A stretch of DNA of 64,000 bases, taken from the NCBI RefSeq assembly GCF_003963535.1, contig NZ_CP034539.1, forward strand, positions 2,356,001-2,420,000, given 5' to 3'. Made by a program: the position numbers and the translations under genes. How positions within the stretch are numbered: position 1 is the stretch's first letter; each line of letters starts with the position of its first letter. The notes beneath the pieces were generated by a model. That model did not search any database. It worked only from the letters and a program-made list of their open reading frames with translations, and was not told the DNA's origin. Of this stretch, positions 8,463-16,541 are shown in pieces. Source of the stretch: Streptomyces cyaneochromogenes (lineage in GTDB: Bacteria; Actinomycetota; Actinomycetes; Streptomycetales; Streptomycetaceae).

Positions 8463-9250
8463 ACCGCTTCCTGTTGTCCCGGCAGTGGGTGATCCTCACG
8501 CTGGTCGCCCTGCTCCTCATCCCCACGATGATCAGGCTGGGCATCTGGCAGATGCACCGCTACGAGGAGCGCAGCGCCCGCAACCAGCTGGTCGCCGACG
8601 CGCTGGGCGCGAAGGCGGTGCCCGTGGAGAAGCTGACCTCCCCGGGACACACCATCACCTCCAAGCAGCGGTATCGCACCGTGACCGCCGAGGGGCGGTT
8701 CGACACCGACCGGGAAGTCGTCGTCCGGCGGCGCGTCAACGCCGACGAGGAGGTCGGCTTCCACGTCCTGACCCCCTTCGTCCTGACGGACGGCAAGGTG
8801 CTGCTGGTCAACCGCGGCTGGATCCCCGCGGACGGGCCCAGCCAGACCGCCTTCCCCAAGATCCCCGCGCCGCCCAGCGGCCGGGTCACCGTCAGCGGGC
8901 GGCTGATGCCCGACGAGACGACCGAGGCCAGCGGGATCAAGAACCTCGAGGGGCTGCCCGACCGACAGGTCATGCTGATCAACAGCGAGCAGGAGGCGCG
9001 GCGGCTGCACGCCCAGGTGCTGGGCGGCTATGCCGTGCTGACGGCCCCCGAGCCGAAGGGCGACACGCCGGAACTGATCGGGAAGCCCGGTGACGAGAAC
9101 GCTCCGCTGAACTACGCGTATGCCGTGCAGTGGTGGCTGTTCGCCGCGGGTGTGCCCGTCGGGTGGTGGATTCTGCTGCGCCGTGAGGTCCGCGACCGGG
9201 CGAACGCGGCCGCCGCGGAGGAGACGCAGACCGCGCCCGCTCCCGTGTAG
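8459..9250 (+). CDS. SURF1 family cytochrome oxidase assembly protein
   Basis: A 263-aa protein with the SURF1 layout: an N-terminal membrane segment (VILTLVALLLIPTMIRLGIW) followed by QMHR, a periplasmic domain with VNRGWIP and an NYAYAVQWW motif, and a second membrane segment. SURF1 proteins aid heme-copper oxidase (cytochrome aa3) maturation. The GTG at 8459 gives the expected MYRFLLSRQW start; a TTG at 8444 would add five residues. The start codon sits inside a 14-bp hairpin. Confidence 0.9.
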   Translation: MYRFLLSRQWVILTLVALLLIPTMIRLGIWQMHRYEERSARNQLVADALGAKAVPVEKLTSPGHTITSKQRYRTVTAEGRFDTDREVVVRRRVNADEEVGFHVLTPFVLTDGKVLLVNRGWIPADGPSQTAFPKIPAPPSGRVTVSGRLMPDETTEASGIKNLEGLPDRQVMLINSEQEARRLHAQVLGGYAVLTAPEPKGDTPELIGKPGDENAPLNYAYAVQWWLFAAGVPVGWWILLRREVRDRANAAAAEETQTAPAPV

Positions 9251-9286
9251 CGTCCCGGGCGTGGCGTACGTGATCGGTCGCCGCTG

Positions 9287-10236
9287 TCACTTCCGGCGGC
9301 CGACCGACCGGTCCCGCCAGTAGCGGAAGGCGCGTTCCGGCTCGGGCAGCAGGTCCCACGGGTGGCGGGTCATGTGACGGCCGACGCGCTGGAAGACGGG
9401 GCCCGCCTCGGTCGGGCGGTGGGCGCGGGTCAGGGCGAAGGCCAGGACGTTGAGGTCGACGACGGCTTCGGCGTGCGGTGCGGCGCCGGCGGGAACCAGC
9501 GGGAGAGGGCCGTGTCGATCTCCCTTGCCGCCCTGGGTTCGTTCCAGTCGCCGCTCGTGCCGAGCGCGTCGCGCCCTGTCCGCCCCTGGCGGTGAGCGAC
9601 GAGCTCCACCCGGGCCGCGACCGGCAGCAGAGCGATCGGGGAGCCGTGCGGCGCCTGGAAGGCGGCCTGCCAGGCGAAGTCCATCATGTCGGGGACCGTG
9701 CCGTGGCCGCGCGGGGACAGGTACCGCAGGAGCAGGTGACAGGCCGTCCGATGCCAGGGCGCGCGGTTGACGGCCTGCGTCCAGACCGGCACCGCGTCCC
9801 GCACCGGTACGGCGGCGGCGTGCATCAGGGACAGCAGCGCCAGCCAGGGCGTCGGGTCCTCCGGGCAGGCCGCGGCCGCGCGCGGACACGTCTGCTCGGC
9901 CTGGCGGACCGCGGCGTGTCCCTCGGCCGGGGCGCGGGCCGACTGGACGAAGGCCCGCAGGACCAGGGCGTCACCGTCGTCGGGCCGGTCCGCGGCCCAT
10001 CGCTCGCAGACCACGGCCGACAGGCCCCGGGCGAGGACGGAGACCCGGTGGGCACGGCGGTCCCAGTCGCGTCCGGTGGCGTGCAGCAGTTCGGCCACGG
10101 GGCCCCATGCGGGGCTTGTGCGGCCGGCGCCGAGGCCGTGGAGTTGTTGGGTGGGGCGGAGGTCGCGCAGGGTCCTGTGCAGGGGGTCGTCGTCGAGTTC
10201 GGGACGGATCAGGAGGGATGTTCGGCGTCTCAGCAT
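9287..10236 (-). pseudogene. Hypothetical protein gene with a frameshift
   Basis: The reading frame from 10236 encodes an Ala/Arg-rich helical protein (start MLRRRTSLLIRPELDDD, later MMDFAWQAAFQAP and HRQGRTGRDALG). Near 9470-9490, after RWFPPAP, it turns into a low-complexity tail and stops at 9430. In another frame the protein-like sequence goes on as AVVDLNVLAFALTRAH and RHMTRHPWDLLPEPERAF to 9287. I recall streptomycete homologues in which both parts are continuous, so this is a small indel: real decay or a sequencing error in a GC-rich run. Function unknown. Confidence 0.6.
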
Positions 10237-10312
10237 CTGGGTGTGTCTCGCCGTGGAGTGTCTGCTTCGGGGGCGGGTGCGGGTTGTTCGTGGTTGCTCG
10301 CGCAGTTCCCCG

Positions 10313-10349
10313 CGCCCCTGGGCGGGTGCACTGCACCTGCCCAGGGGCG
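10313..10349 (-). terminator. Long palindrome after ybdD
   Basis: A 37-nt near-perfect palindrome (CGCCCCTGGGCGGGTGCA against its complement, one G:U) starting 8 nt beyond the ybdD stop on the minus strand. It has the form of a strong terminator. The sequence just left of it (GCGCAGTTCCCCGCGCCCC, 10300-10318) is a motif I recall as widely dispersed in Streptomyces intergenic regions. Confidence 0.7.
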
Positions 10350-10356
10350 TGCCGTG

Positions 10357-10548
10357 TCAGCAGCAGCGGCTCTGCGGATGCTGCTCGCGGTGCAGGGTGC
10401 GCAGTACCTCGTACTCCCGCCGGGTCGGCACCGGGGCCCGGGGGTGACGGCGGCGGTGCCGGTCGCAGTAGCGGTCGTACTCCGCCTCGCCGGTCAGCTC
10501 ACGCGCGTACCAGCGCAGCGCACCCAGCACCTTCCTCACGGTGCTCAT
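10357..10548 (-). CDS. YbdD/YjiX family protein
   Basis: A 63-aa protein (MSTVRKVLGALRWYARELTG start) with the family pattern GEAEYDRYCDR, then HP, P-T-R-R-E-Y/F. Such small proteins are nearly always encoded right after CstA-type transporters; YbdD is thought to be an accessory of CstA/BtsT pyruvate uptake. The ATG overlaps the cstA stop codon (ATGA), so it is co-translated. Confidence 0.92.
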   Translation of the reverse strand: MSTVRKVLGALRWYARELTGEAEYDRYCDRHRRRHPRAPVPTRREYEVLRTLHREQHPQSRCC

Positions 10549-12698
10549 GAGCGTGCCCCGACCAACGGCTCCTCCGAGTGCTCCGGCACGTCGATGCGGG
10601 ACTCCACGTACGGCGCCTCGGTGGTCGGCAGCGGCTCCCTGGCGCGGACGGCACGGACGCACACCACCGCGCAGTTGACCAGGACCGTGAGGACCAGCAG
10701 CAGGAAGACCGCCATGATGACGCCGTCCACCGTGTTGTTGAGCACGATGGTGTGCATGTCGTCCATGTTCGTGGCGCCCGGCAGCAGCTGACCGTCGTCG
10801 ATGGCCTGCGCGTACTTGTCCCGCAGGGCGAAGAAGCCGATCGCCGGATTGTCCGAGAAGATCTTCTGCCAGCCCGCGGTGAAGGTGACGGCCACGTCCC
10901 AGGCCAGCGGGATGCCGGTGACCCAGGCCCAGCGCAGCCTGCCGGACTTGATCAGCACGGTGGTGGTGACGGCCAGGGCCACCGCGGCCAGCAGCTGGTT
11001 GGCGATGCCGAACAGCGGGAAGAGCTGCTTGATGCCGCCCAGGGGGTCGGTGACACCGGCGTAGAGGAAGTAGCCCCAGGCGCCGACGACCAGGGCGCTG
11101 GTGATCCAGATGCCGGGCTTCCAGGTGACCCGGCCGATCGGCTTCCAGACGTTTCCGAGCATGTCCTGGAGCATGAACCGGCCCACCCGGGTACCGGCGT
11201 CCACGGTGGTGAGGATGAACAGGGCCTCGAACATGATCGCGAAGTGGTACCAGAAGGCCTTCATCCCGGCCCCGCCGAACACCCCGGCGAAGATCTCCGA
11301 CATACCCACGGCCAGCGTGGGCGCACCACCGGAGCGGCCCACCAGCGTCTCCTCCTCGACGGCCTTGGCCGCCGCGGTGAGCTGGTCCGGGGTGATGGTG
11401 AAGCCGAGGTTGCTCACGGCCTCCGAGGCGGTGTCCACGGTCGGGCCGAGCAGCGCGGCCGGGGAGTTCATCGCGTAGAACAGGCCCGGTTCCAGCACGC
11501 AGGCCGCGATCAGCGCCATGACGGCGACGAAGGACTCCGTGAGCATGGAGCCGTAGCCGATCAGCCGGACCTGGGACTCCTTCTGGATCAGCTTCGGCGT
11601 GGTGCCGGAGGAGACCAGGGCGTGGAAGCCGGACAGGGCGCCGCAGGCGATGGTGATGAACAGGAACGGGAACAGCGACCCGGCGAACACCGGTCCGGCG
11701 CCCGTCGAGGCGAACTCCGTCACCGGCTCGGCCTTGAGGTTCGGGGCGGCGATCACCACGCCGACGGCCATCAGGGCGATGGTGCCGACCTTCATGAAGG
11801 TGGAGAGGTAGTCGCGCGGCGCCAGCAGCATCCACACCGGCAGCACGGAGGCGAAGAAGCCGTAGCCGACCAGGCAGAAGACCAGGGTCTGCGGGCTCCA
11901 GACGAAGTACTCGGCGAGCGAGGAGTCCTGGATCCAGCCGCCGCCGAGGATGGCGAGCAGCAGCAGCGCCACCCCGATCAAGCTGGTCTCCACGACCCGG
12001 CCGGGCCGCAGATAGCGCATGTAGAAGCCCATGAAGAGGGCGATGGGGATGGTCATGGAGACCGAGAAGGTGCCCCACGGGGACTCCGCCAGCGCGTTGA
12101 CGACGACCATCGCCAGCACCGCGAGCAGGATGATCATGATGGCGAAGACGCCGATCAGCGCGGCGGCACCGCCCACCTTGCCGATCTCGTCCCGGGCCAT
12201 CTGCCCCAGGCTCTTGCCGTCCCGGCGCATCGAGAGGAACAGGACGATCATGTCCTGCACCGCGCCGGCGAAGATCACGCCCGCGATGATCCAGATCGTG
12301 CCCGGCAGATAGCCCATCTGGGCCGCCAGCACCGGGCCGACCAGCGGGCCGGCGCCGGCGATCGCCGCGAAGTGGTGGCCGAACAGCACCCGCTTGTCGG
12401 TGGGGTGGTAGTCGACGCCGTCCTCCAGCCGTTCGGCCGGCGTGGCCCGTGTGTCGTCGACCCGCAGGACCCGCCGGGCGATGAACCGCGAGTAGAAGCG
12501 GTAGGCGATCGCATACGACCCGAGGGCCGCCACGACCAGCCAGACGGCCGAGATCTCCTCGCCCCGGGACAGGGCGAGCACGGCCCAGGCGAGGGCGCCG
12601 ACGAGGGCGACCGCGATCCACAGGGCAACCGACTTCGGCGACATCCGGGATCTGCCCGGCGCCTCGCGACCGGATTCGGGCATGACTGACGTGGGCAT
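10545..12698 (-). CDS. cstA: CstA family peptide/pyruvate transporter
   Basis: A 717-aa, many-spanning membrane protein of the CstA/BtsT family, with the diagnostic segments GHHFAAIAGAGPLVGPVLAAQ, CGALSGFHALVSSGTTPK and FGIANQLLAAVAL. In enteric bacteria the family takes up pyruvate and perhaps peptides under carbon starvation. The ATG at 12698 has AGGAG about 7 nt upstream. It is followed by the overlapping ybdD gene and a terminator hairpin. Its leader contains an 18-bp tandem repeat. Confidence 0.95.
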   Translation of the reverse strand: MPTSVMPESGREAPGRSRMSPKSVALWIAVALVGALAWAVLALSRGEEISAVWLVVAALGSYAIAYRFYSRFIARRVLRVDDTRATPAERLEDGVDYHPTDKRVLFGHHFAAIAGAGPLVGPVLAAQMGYLPGTIWIIAGVIFAGAVQDMIVLFLSMRRDGKSLGQMARDEIGKVGGAAALIGVFAIMIILLAVLAMVVVNALAESPWGTFSVSMTIPIALFMGFYMRYLRPGRVVETSLIGVALLLLAILGGGWIQDSSLAEYFVWSPQTLVFCLVGYGFFASVLPVWMLLAPRDYLSTFMKVGTIALMAVGVVIAAPNLKAEPVTEFASTGAGPVFAGSLFPFLFITIACGALSGFHALVSSGTTPKLIQKESQVRLIGYGSMLTESFVAVMALIAACVLEPGLFYAMNSPAALLGPTVDTASEAVSNLGFTITPDQLTAAAKAVEEETLVGRSGGAPTLAVGMSEIFAGVFGGAGMKAFWYHFAIMFEALFILTTVDAGTRVGRFMLQDMLGNVWKPIGRVTWKPGIWITSALVVGAWGYFLYAGVTDPLGGIKQLFPLFGIANQLLAAVALAVTTTVLIKSGRLRWAWVTGIPLAWDVAVTFTAGWQKIFSDNPAIGFFALRDKYAQAIDDGQLLPGATNMDDMHTIVLNNTVDGVIMAVFLLLVLTVLVNCAVVCVRAVRAREPLPTTEAPYVESRIDVPEHSEEPLVGARS

Positions 12699-12728
12699 GG
12701 CGGCTCCTGAACTCAGTGGGCAGAGCGG

Positions 12729-12799
12729 GTGTGTGGCGGAAAACAGATGTGCGGCGGAACGCAGATGTGCGGCGGGAAGCGGGCGTGCGGCAGAAGCGG
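12729..12799. repeat. Four tandem 18-bp units between DUF3311 gene and cstA
   Basis: Units start at 12729, 12747, 12765 and 12783; the core is RTGTGCGGCGGAANNSRG, with the last unit one base short. They fill most of the 110-bp gap between the DUF3311 gene stop and the cstA start, in the cstA 5' leader if the two are co-transcribed. Confidence 0.75.
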
Positions 12800-12808
12800 A
12801 AGAACGGC

Positions 12809-13063
12809 TCAGCGATCTCGATGCCGATGTCGATCTCGATGTCCGTCTCGATCTCGATTCCGGTCCGTCAGCGCGTACGCCGCGAGCAGGCAGAGGCCGC
12901 ACCCCGGCACCCAGGCGAGCTGGTACCAGTAGAAGAACAGCGTCCCGGCCAGCCGCGGTTCGGCACCGGCGTACAGGGGGACCCACAGCAGGCCTGCGGC
13001 GGGCGCGAGGAGCAGTACGGCGATCGCGACGCGCCGTAGCCGGTGATGACCGGTCCGTGCCAT
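12809..13063 (-). CDS. DUF3311 family small membrane protein
   Basis: An 84-aa protein with two hydrophobic segments (VAIAVLLLAPAAGLLWVPLY and LAGTLFFYWYQLAWVPGCGL), the DUF3311 pattern. The family usually sits beside a sodium:solute symporter as its small partner; here the symporter gene is the divergent neighbour. The C-terminal tail (about 15 residues alternating Asp/Arg/His) is encoded by a degenerate hexanucleotide run and looks recently expanded. AGAGGAG lies about 13 nt before the ATG. Confidence 0.8.
   Translation of the reverse strand: MARTGHHRLRRVAIAVLLLAPAAGLLWVPLYAGAEPRLAGTLFFYWYQLAWVPGCGLCLLAAYALTDRNRDRDGHRDRHRHRDR
12811..12858. repeat. Degenerate hexanucleotide run in the DUF3311 C-terminus
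   Basis: About eight copies of a six-base unit (CGATCT, CGATGT, CGATGC and CGTCTC variants on the plus strand) encode the Arg/Asp/His-rich tail of the DUF3311 protein. Typical of replication-slippage expansion. Confidence 0.7.
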
Positions 13064-13127
13064 GACCTGCGCTCCTCTCCCGCTCGCTGTCGGTCTGTGC
13101 AAGAGTTGCCCACCCCCGGAGACCGGT

Positions 13128-13169
13128 TGACAGGGAATTTCCGGGAAATTTCCCGCCGGTTTTCTGTCA
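13128..13169. promoter_or_regulatory. Nested dyads in the DUF3311/symporter divergent promoter
   Basis: TGACAG (13128-13133) and CTGTCA (13164-13169) form an outer dyad. Inside are GGGAATTTCC (13133-13142) and the perfect palindrome GGGAAATTTCCC (13143-13154). TTGACA (13127-13132) could be a plus-strand -35 box. Probably an operator for a regulator acting on one or both divergent genes. Confidence 0.5.
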
Positions 13170-13234
13170 TCCGTTCCGGCCGCTCGCGCAACTCAGACGC
13201 GAGGGCACAGGCACACCAAGGACGGTGACCACCC

Positions 13235-14773
13235 ATGGCCGACGGCGCCATGACCGCGACGTTCCTCGCCGTGATCGGCGGAGCGTCGCTGCTCGCCGTC
13301 ACCGCGCGGCGCCTGAGTCCGAGCGAGCGGCTGCCGTCCCTGGAGGGCTGGGCGCTGGCCGACCGCAGCCTGGGCCCGGTGTGGACCTGGCTGCTGCTCG
13401 GCGGCACGATCTTCACCGCGTACACCTTCGCCGCCATACCGGGACTGGCGTACGGCAACGGCGCACCGGCCTTCTTCGCGGTGCCGTACACGGTGATCGT
13501 CTGTCCGCTGGCGTTCGTGCTGCTGTCCCGGCTGTGGACCGTGGCCCGCAGGCACGGCTATGTCACGGCGGCCGACTTCGTGCGCGGCCGGTACGGCTCG
13601 GCGCCGCTGGCCCTGGTGGTCGCGCTGACCGGGATCCTCGCGACGATGCCGTATCTGGCGTTGCAGCTGCTCGGCATAAGGGCGGTGCTGGCGGCCGGGG
13701 GCGTGTATCCGCGGGGTGCGGCCGGTGATCTGGTGATGGTGGCGCTGTTCGCCGGGCTGGCCGTGGCCACGTACCGGCACGGGCTGCGTGCCCCCACCGT
13801 CATCTCCGCGCTGAAGGCCGTGGCCGTCTTCGTCTCGCTGACCGCGGTGACCTGGCTGGTCCTCGCCCGGCTCGGCGGCCCGGGTGCCGTCTTCGACGGT
13901 GCGGCCGAGCGCCTCGGCGGCCCGGCCCTGCTCCTCGCCCCCGAGCAGCAGCCCGCCTACGCCACCCTCGCCCTCGGCTCCGCGCTGGCCCTGCTGATGT
14001 ACCCGCACGTGCTCACCGCCGGTTTCGCCGCCGACGGTCCGCGGACGCTGCGCAAGGTCTCGGTCGCGCTGCCCGCCTGGACCGGGCTGCTCGCCCTCTT
14101 CGGCTTCCTCGGCATCGCGGCCCTCGCGACGGGCGTGCGCGCCCCCGCGGGCGGCGCCGAGGCGGCCGTACCGATGCTGGTCGACCGGCTGATGCCGGCG
14201 CCGCTGGCCGGGCTGGTGTTCGGGGCGATCACCGTGGGGGCGCTGGTGCCGGCGGCGGTGATGTCGATCGCGGCCGCCACGAGCTTCGTACGCAATGTGT
14301 ACGTCGAGTACGTCCATCCGACGGCCACGCCCAAGCGGCAGGTGCGCATCGCCAAGGCGGTGTCGCTCACCGCGAAGGTGGGCGCGGTGGCGTTCGTGTT
14401 CGGGCTGCGCGACCAGGACGCCATCAACCTCCAGCTTCTCGGCGGGGTCTGGATCCTGCAGATCTTCCCGGCCGTCGCGGTGGGCCTGTTCACCGGGCGG
14501 CTGCATCCGCGGGCGCTGCTCGCCGGGTGGGGCGTGGGCATGGTGGCGGGGACCTTCATGGTCGTACGGGAAGGGTTCTCGTCGGTCGTGCCCTTGGGCG
14601 GCGGGCCCGAGATCTACGCCGGGCTCGCCGCACTGTTCCTCAACCTGACCGTCGCCGTGGCCGGTACCGCGGTGCTCGAACGCCTCGGCGTCCCGCGCGG
14701 CGCCGATCTCACCGACCTGCCGTCGCGCCTGAGCGTCAGGCGGCGCCCCGAGACGGGAGCGAACAACCCGTGA
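13235..14773 (+). CDS. Sodium:solute symporter family protein
   Basis: A 512-aa protein with about 13 hydrophobic segments and the SSS-family pattern: WALADRSLGPVWTWLLLGGT, then YVTAADFVRGRYGS, and LLMYPHVLTAGFAADGPRTL. It should couple Na+ influx to uptake of an organic solute, perhaps a monocarboxylate. AAGGAC lies about 12 nt before ATG 13235. Its stop overlaps the GTG of the downstream ECF sigma factor gene, which is an unusual pairing. Confidence 0.9.
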   Translation: MADGAMTATFLAVIGGASLLAVTARRLSPSERLPSLEGWALADRSLGPVWTWLLLGGTIFTAYTFAAIPGLAYGNGAPAFFAVPYTVIVCPLAFVLLSRLWTVARRHGYVTAADFVRGRYGSAPLALVVALTGILATMPYLALQLLGIRAVLAAGGVYPRGAAGDLVMVALFAGLAVATYRHGLRAPTVISALKAVAVFVSLTAVTWLVLARLGGPGAVFDGAAERLGGPALLLAPEQQPAYATLALGSALALLMYPHVLTAGFAADGPRTLRKVSVALPAWTGLLALFGFLGIAALATGVRAPAGGAEAAVPMLVDRLMPAPLAGLVFGAITVGALVPAAVMSIAAATSFVRNVYVEYVHPTATPKRQVRIAKAVSLTAKVGAVAFVFGLRDQDAINLQLLGGVWILQIFPAVAVGLFTGRLHPRALLAGWGVGMVAGTFMVVREGFSSVVPLGGGPEIYAGLAALFLNLTVAVAGTAVLERLGVPRGADLTDLPSRLSVRRRPETGANNP

Positions 14774-15351
14774 GACAGCACCTGAGACGTGAACGTGAAA
14801 CCGGTGGTGCCGCGGTACCGGCCGTCCCGCTCACCCCCGCGGTGAGCGACCCGGCGGACCTGGAGCGCGAGGCCGGTCTGGCGCGCCTGTTCGAGCTGCA
14901 CTACTCCTCGATGCTGCGCCTCGCCGTCCTGCTCGGGGCCGACGATCCGGAGAACGTGGTCGCGGAGGCCTACTACCAGATCTACCGGAAGTGGCGGCGG
15001 CTGAGGGACATCGAGGCGGCGGAGGCGTATCTGCGCTCCACGGTGTGCAATCTGACGCGGATGCGGATACGGCATCTCCAGGTGGCCCGCAAGCACGTCG
15101 AGAAGCCGACGCCGGACGAGGTCGTCGCCTCCGCCGAGAGCACCGCGCTCCTGCACGATGACCAGCGTGTGCTGATCGACGCGCTTCAGCAGCTGCCGGC
15201 CCGGCAGCGCGAGGCGCTGGTGCTGCGGCACTGGCTCGGGCTGAAGGAGAGCGAGATCGCGGCGGCGATGGGGATCTCCTGCGGCTCCGTGAAGACCCAT
15301 ACGTCACGCGGCCTCGCCGCCCTGACCCAGGCGATGGAGGCCCGGCGATGA
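14770..15351 (+). CDS. ECF (SigE-like) RNA polymerase sigma factor
   Basis: A 193-aa protein with a sigma-70 region 2 (FELHYSSMLRLAVLLGADD, then AEAYYQIYRKWRRL) and region 4 (LPARQREALVLRHWLGL, then SEIAAAMGISCGSVKTHTSRG). It resembles the actinobacterial SigE-family ECF factors. GTG 14770 overlaps the symporter stop and ATGA links it to the next gene, so the three are translationally coupled. The downstream membrane protein is a candidate anti-sigma factor. Confidence 0.92.
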   Translation: MRQHLRRERETGGAAVPAVPLTPAVSDPADLEREAGLARLFELHYSSMLRLAVLLGADDPENVVAEAYYQIYRKWRRLRDIEAAEAYLRSTVCNLTRMRIRHLQVARKHVEKPTPDEVVASAESTALLHDDQRVLIDALQQLPARQREALVLRHWLGLKESEIAAAMGISCGSVKTHTSRGLAALTQAMEARR

Positions 15352-15671
15352 CGCATCGAGATGCGACTCCGGCGCATGACACCGGCCCGGACCGCACGGA
15401 GCGGGAGCTGCGCGAGGCGCTGTCCGCGCTCGCCGACGGGGTACAGGCGGCGCCCGACGCCTACCGCACGGCGCGCGGCGAGTGGCTGCGCCGGGAACGC
15501 CGACGTCGGCTCGTCCTCGCCGTCCTCATCGCGGTCGTGTTCGCCCTGGCCACGCTGATCGGGCTGTGGGTCCTCAACCAGGCCCCGGCGGACCCCGGCG
15601 TCATCTTCTCCGGCACCGGCACCGGCATTGGCTCCGCAGCGAGCGAGCCACTGGCCCGGCCTCAGCCGTGA
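15348..15671 (+). CDS. Small single-pass membrane protein, possible anti-sigma factor
   Basis: A 107-aa protein with a charged cytoplasmic N-terminal part (ERELREALSALADGV), one membrane segment (LVLAVLIAVVFALATLIGLW) and a short Ser/Gly/Pro-rich outer tail. The start overlaps the ECF sigma gene stop (ATGA). Position and topology fit an anti-sigma factor, but no zinc-binding HxxxCxxC motif is present, so the role is inferred only from context. Confidence 0.75.
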   Translation: MTHRDATPAHDTGPDRTERELREALSALADGVQAAPDAYRTARGEWLRRERRRRLVLAVLIAVVFALATLIGLWVLNQAPADPGVIFSGTGTGIGSAASEPLARPQP

Positions 15672-16500
15672 CGTGCGGTTCCTCGGCCTGGGCCCTTGGG
15701 GCGCCGTTCCCCGGCCCACCCGTGACGCGTCATTGCTCGGGCCGCCCCGGACGCGCCTTCCCGGACCATCCCCGGCCCGGCATTCCCGGGACCCACCCCT
15801 GGCATGGCATTCCCCGAGCCACCGCCGACGCGCCGTTCCCCGGCCCACCCTTGGCGCGTTGCTTCCCGGGCTCATGCCCAGCCCGGCATTCCCGGGGCCA
15901 CCCCTGGCACTCCCCGGATCACCCCTGACGCACCGTCCCCCGGCCCACCCTTGGGGCGCCATTCCTCGGCCCACCCGTGACGCGTCATTCCTTGGGACAC
16001 CCCTGACGCACCGTCCCCCGGCCCAACCTTGAGGCGCCATTCCTCGGCCCACCCCTGGGACTGCCCGGCCCGCTCCCGACACACCGGTCCCCACCCACCC
16101 CTGACGCGCCTTCCCGGACCACCCTTGACGTGCCTTCCCCGACCCATCCCGGCCCGCATTCCCCGACCCATCCGGGCCCGGCATTCCCCGGAGCCATCCC
16201 TAGCACTCTCCCCTGCCCACCCTCGACACACCGGTCCCCCTCCCACCCCTGACGTACCTTTCCCGACCCATCCCGCCCGGCGTTCCCCGGGCCACCCCTG
16301 GCCCGTCATTCCCCCGGCCACCCCGACACGCCACTCCCCCACCCACTCTCGAAGCATCACTCCCCAAGCCCGGCCCCCCCACCCACGGCCCCACTCCTCA
16401 ACCCACCGCTCCACACCCCGACGCATCCCTCCCCGGCCCCACCCCCCCCCGACACGCCATCCCTCCGGCCTCCCCCCAACCCATCACTCCCCCGGCCCCA
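15672..16500. repeat. Degenerate ~26-bp tandem array (about 27 units)
   Basis: The gap between 15672 and 16541 is filled by C-rich units, mostly 26 bp (range 21-27), with approximate consensus GCGCCATTCCCCGGCCCACC followed by CYTGAC. Typical units start at 15700, 15726, 15752 and 15777. A 47-bp block at 15931-15977 recurs nearly unchanged at 16009-16055, a 78-bp (3 x 26) higher-order period. A shorter 21-23-bp variant occurs three times. Past ~16330 the units decay into C-tracts. Long open frames run through it on both strands because 78 is divisible by 3, but they look spurious. Confidence 0.9.
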
Positions 16501-16541
16501 CCCCTGATTGCCCCACCGCCCCTTGGGGAACCCGCACTTGC

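Noticed and set aside
10578..12689. A ~700-codon open frame antisense to cstA
   Set aside because: Shadow of the cstA codon pattern; Asp/Gln/His/Arg-rich with no domain.
15186..16426. Long Gly/Arg/Trp-rich open frames through the tandem array on the minus strand
   Set aside because: They exist because 3 x 26 bp keeps the frame open; composition is repeat-driven and starts and stops fall at random in the array.
15672..16500. CRISPR array
   Set aside because: Units are contiguous and degenerate, with no unique spacers of constant length and no cas genes nearby.
16029..16541. N-terminal extension of the GH15 protein into the repeat array
   Set aside because: The extension is Pro/His/Arg low-complexity; the family N-terminus begins at GTG 16542.
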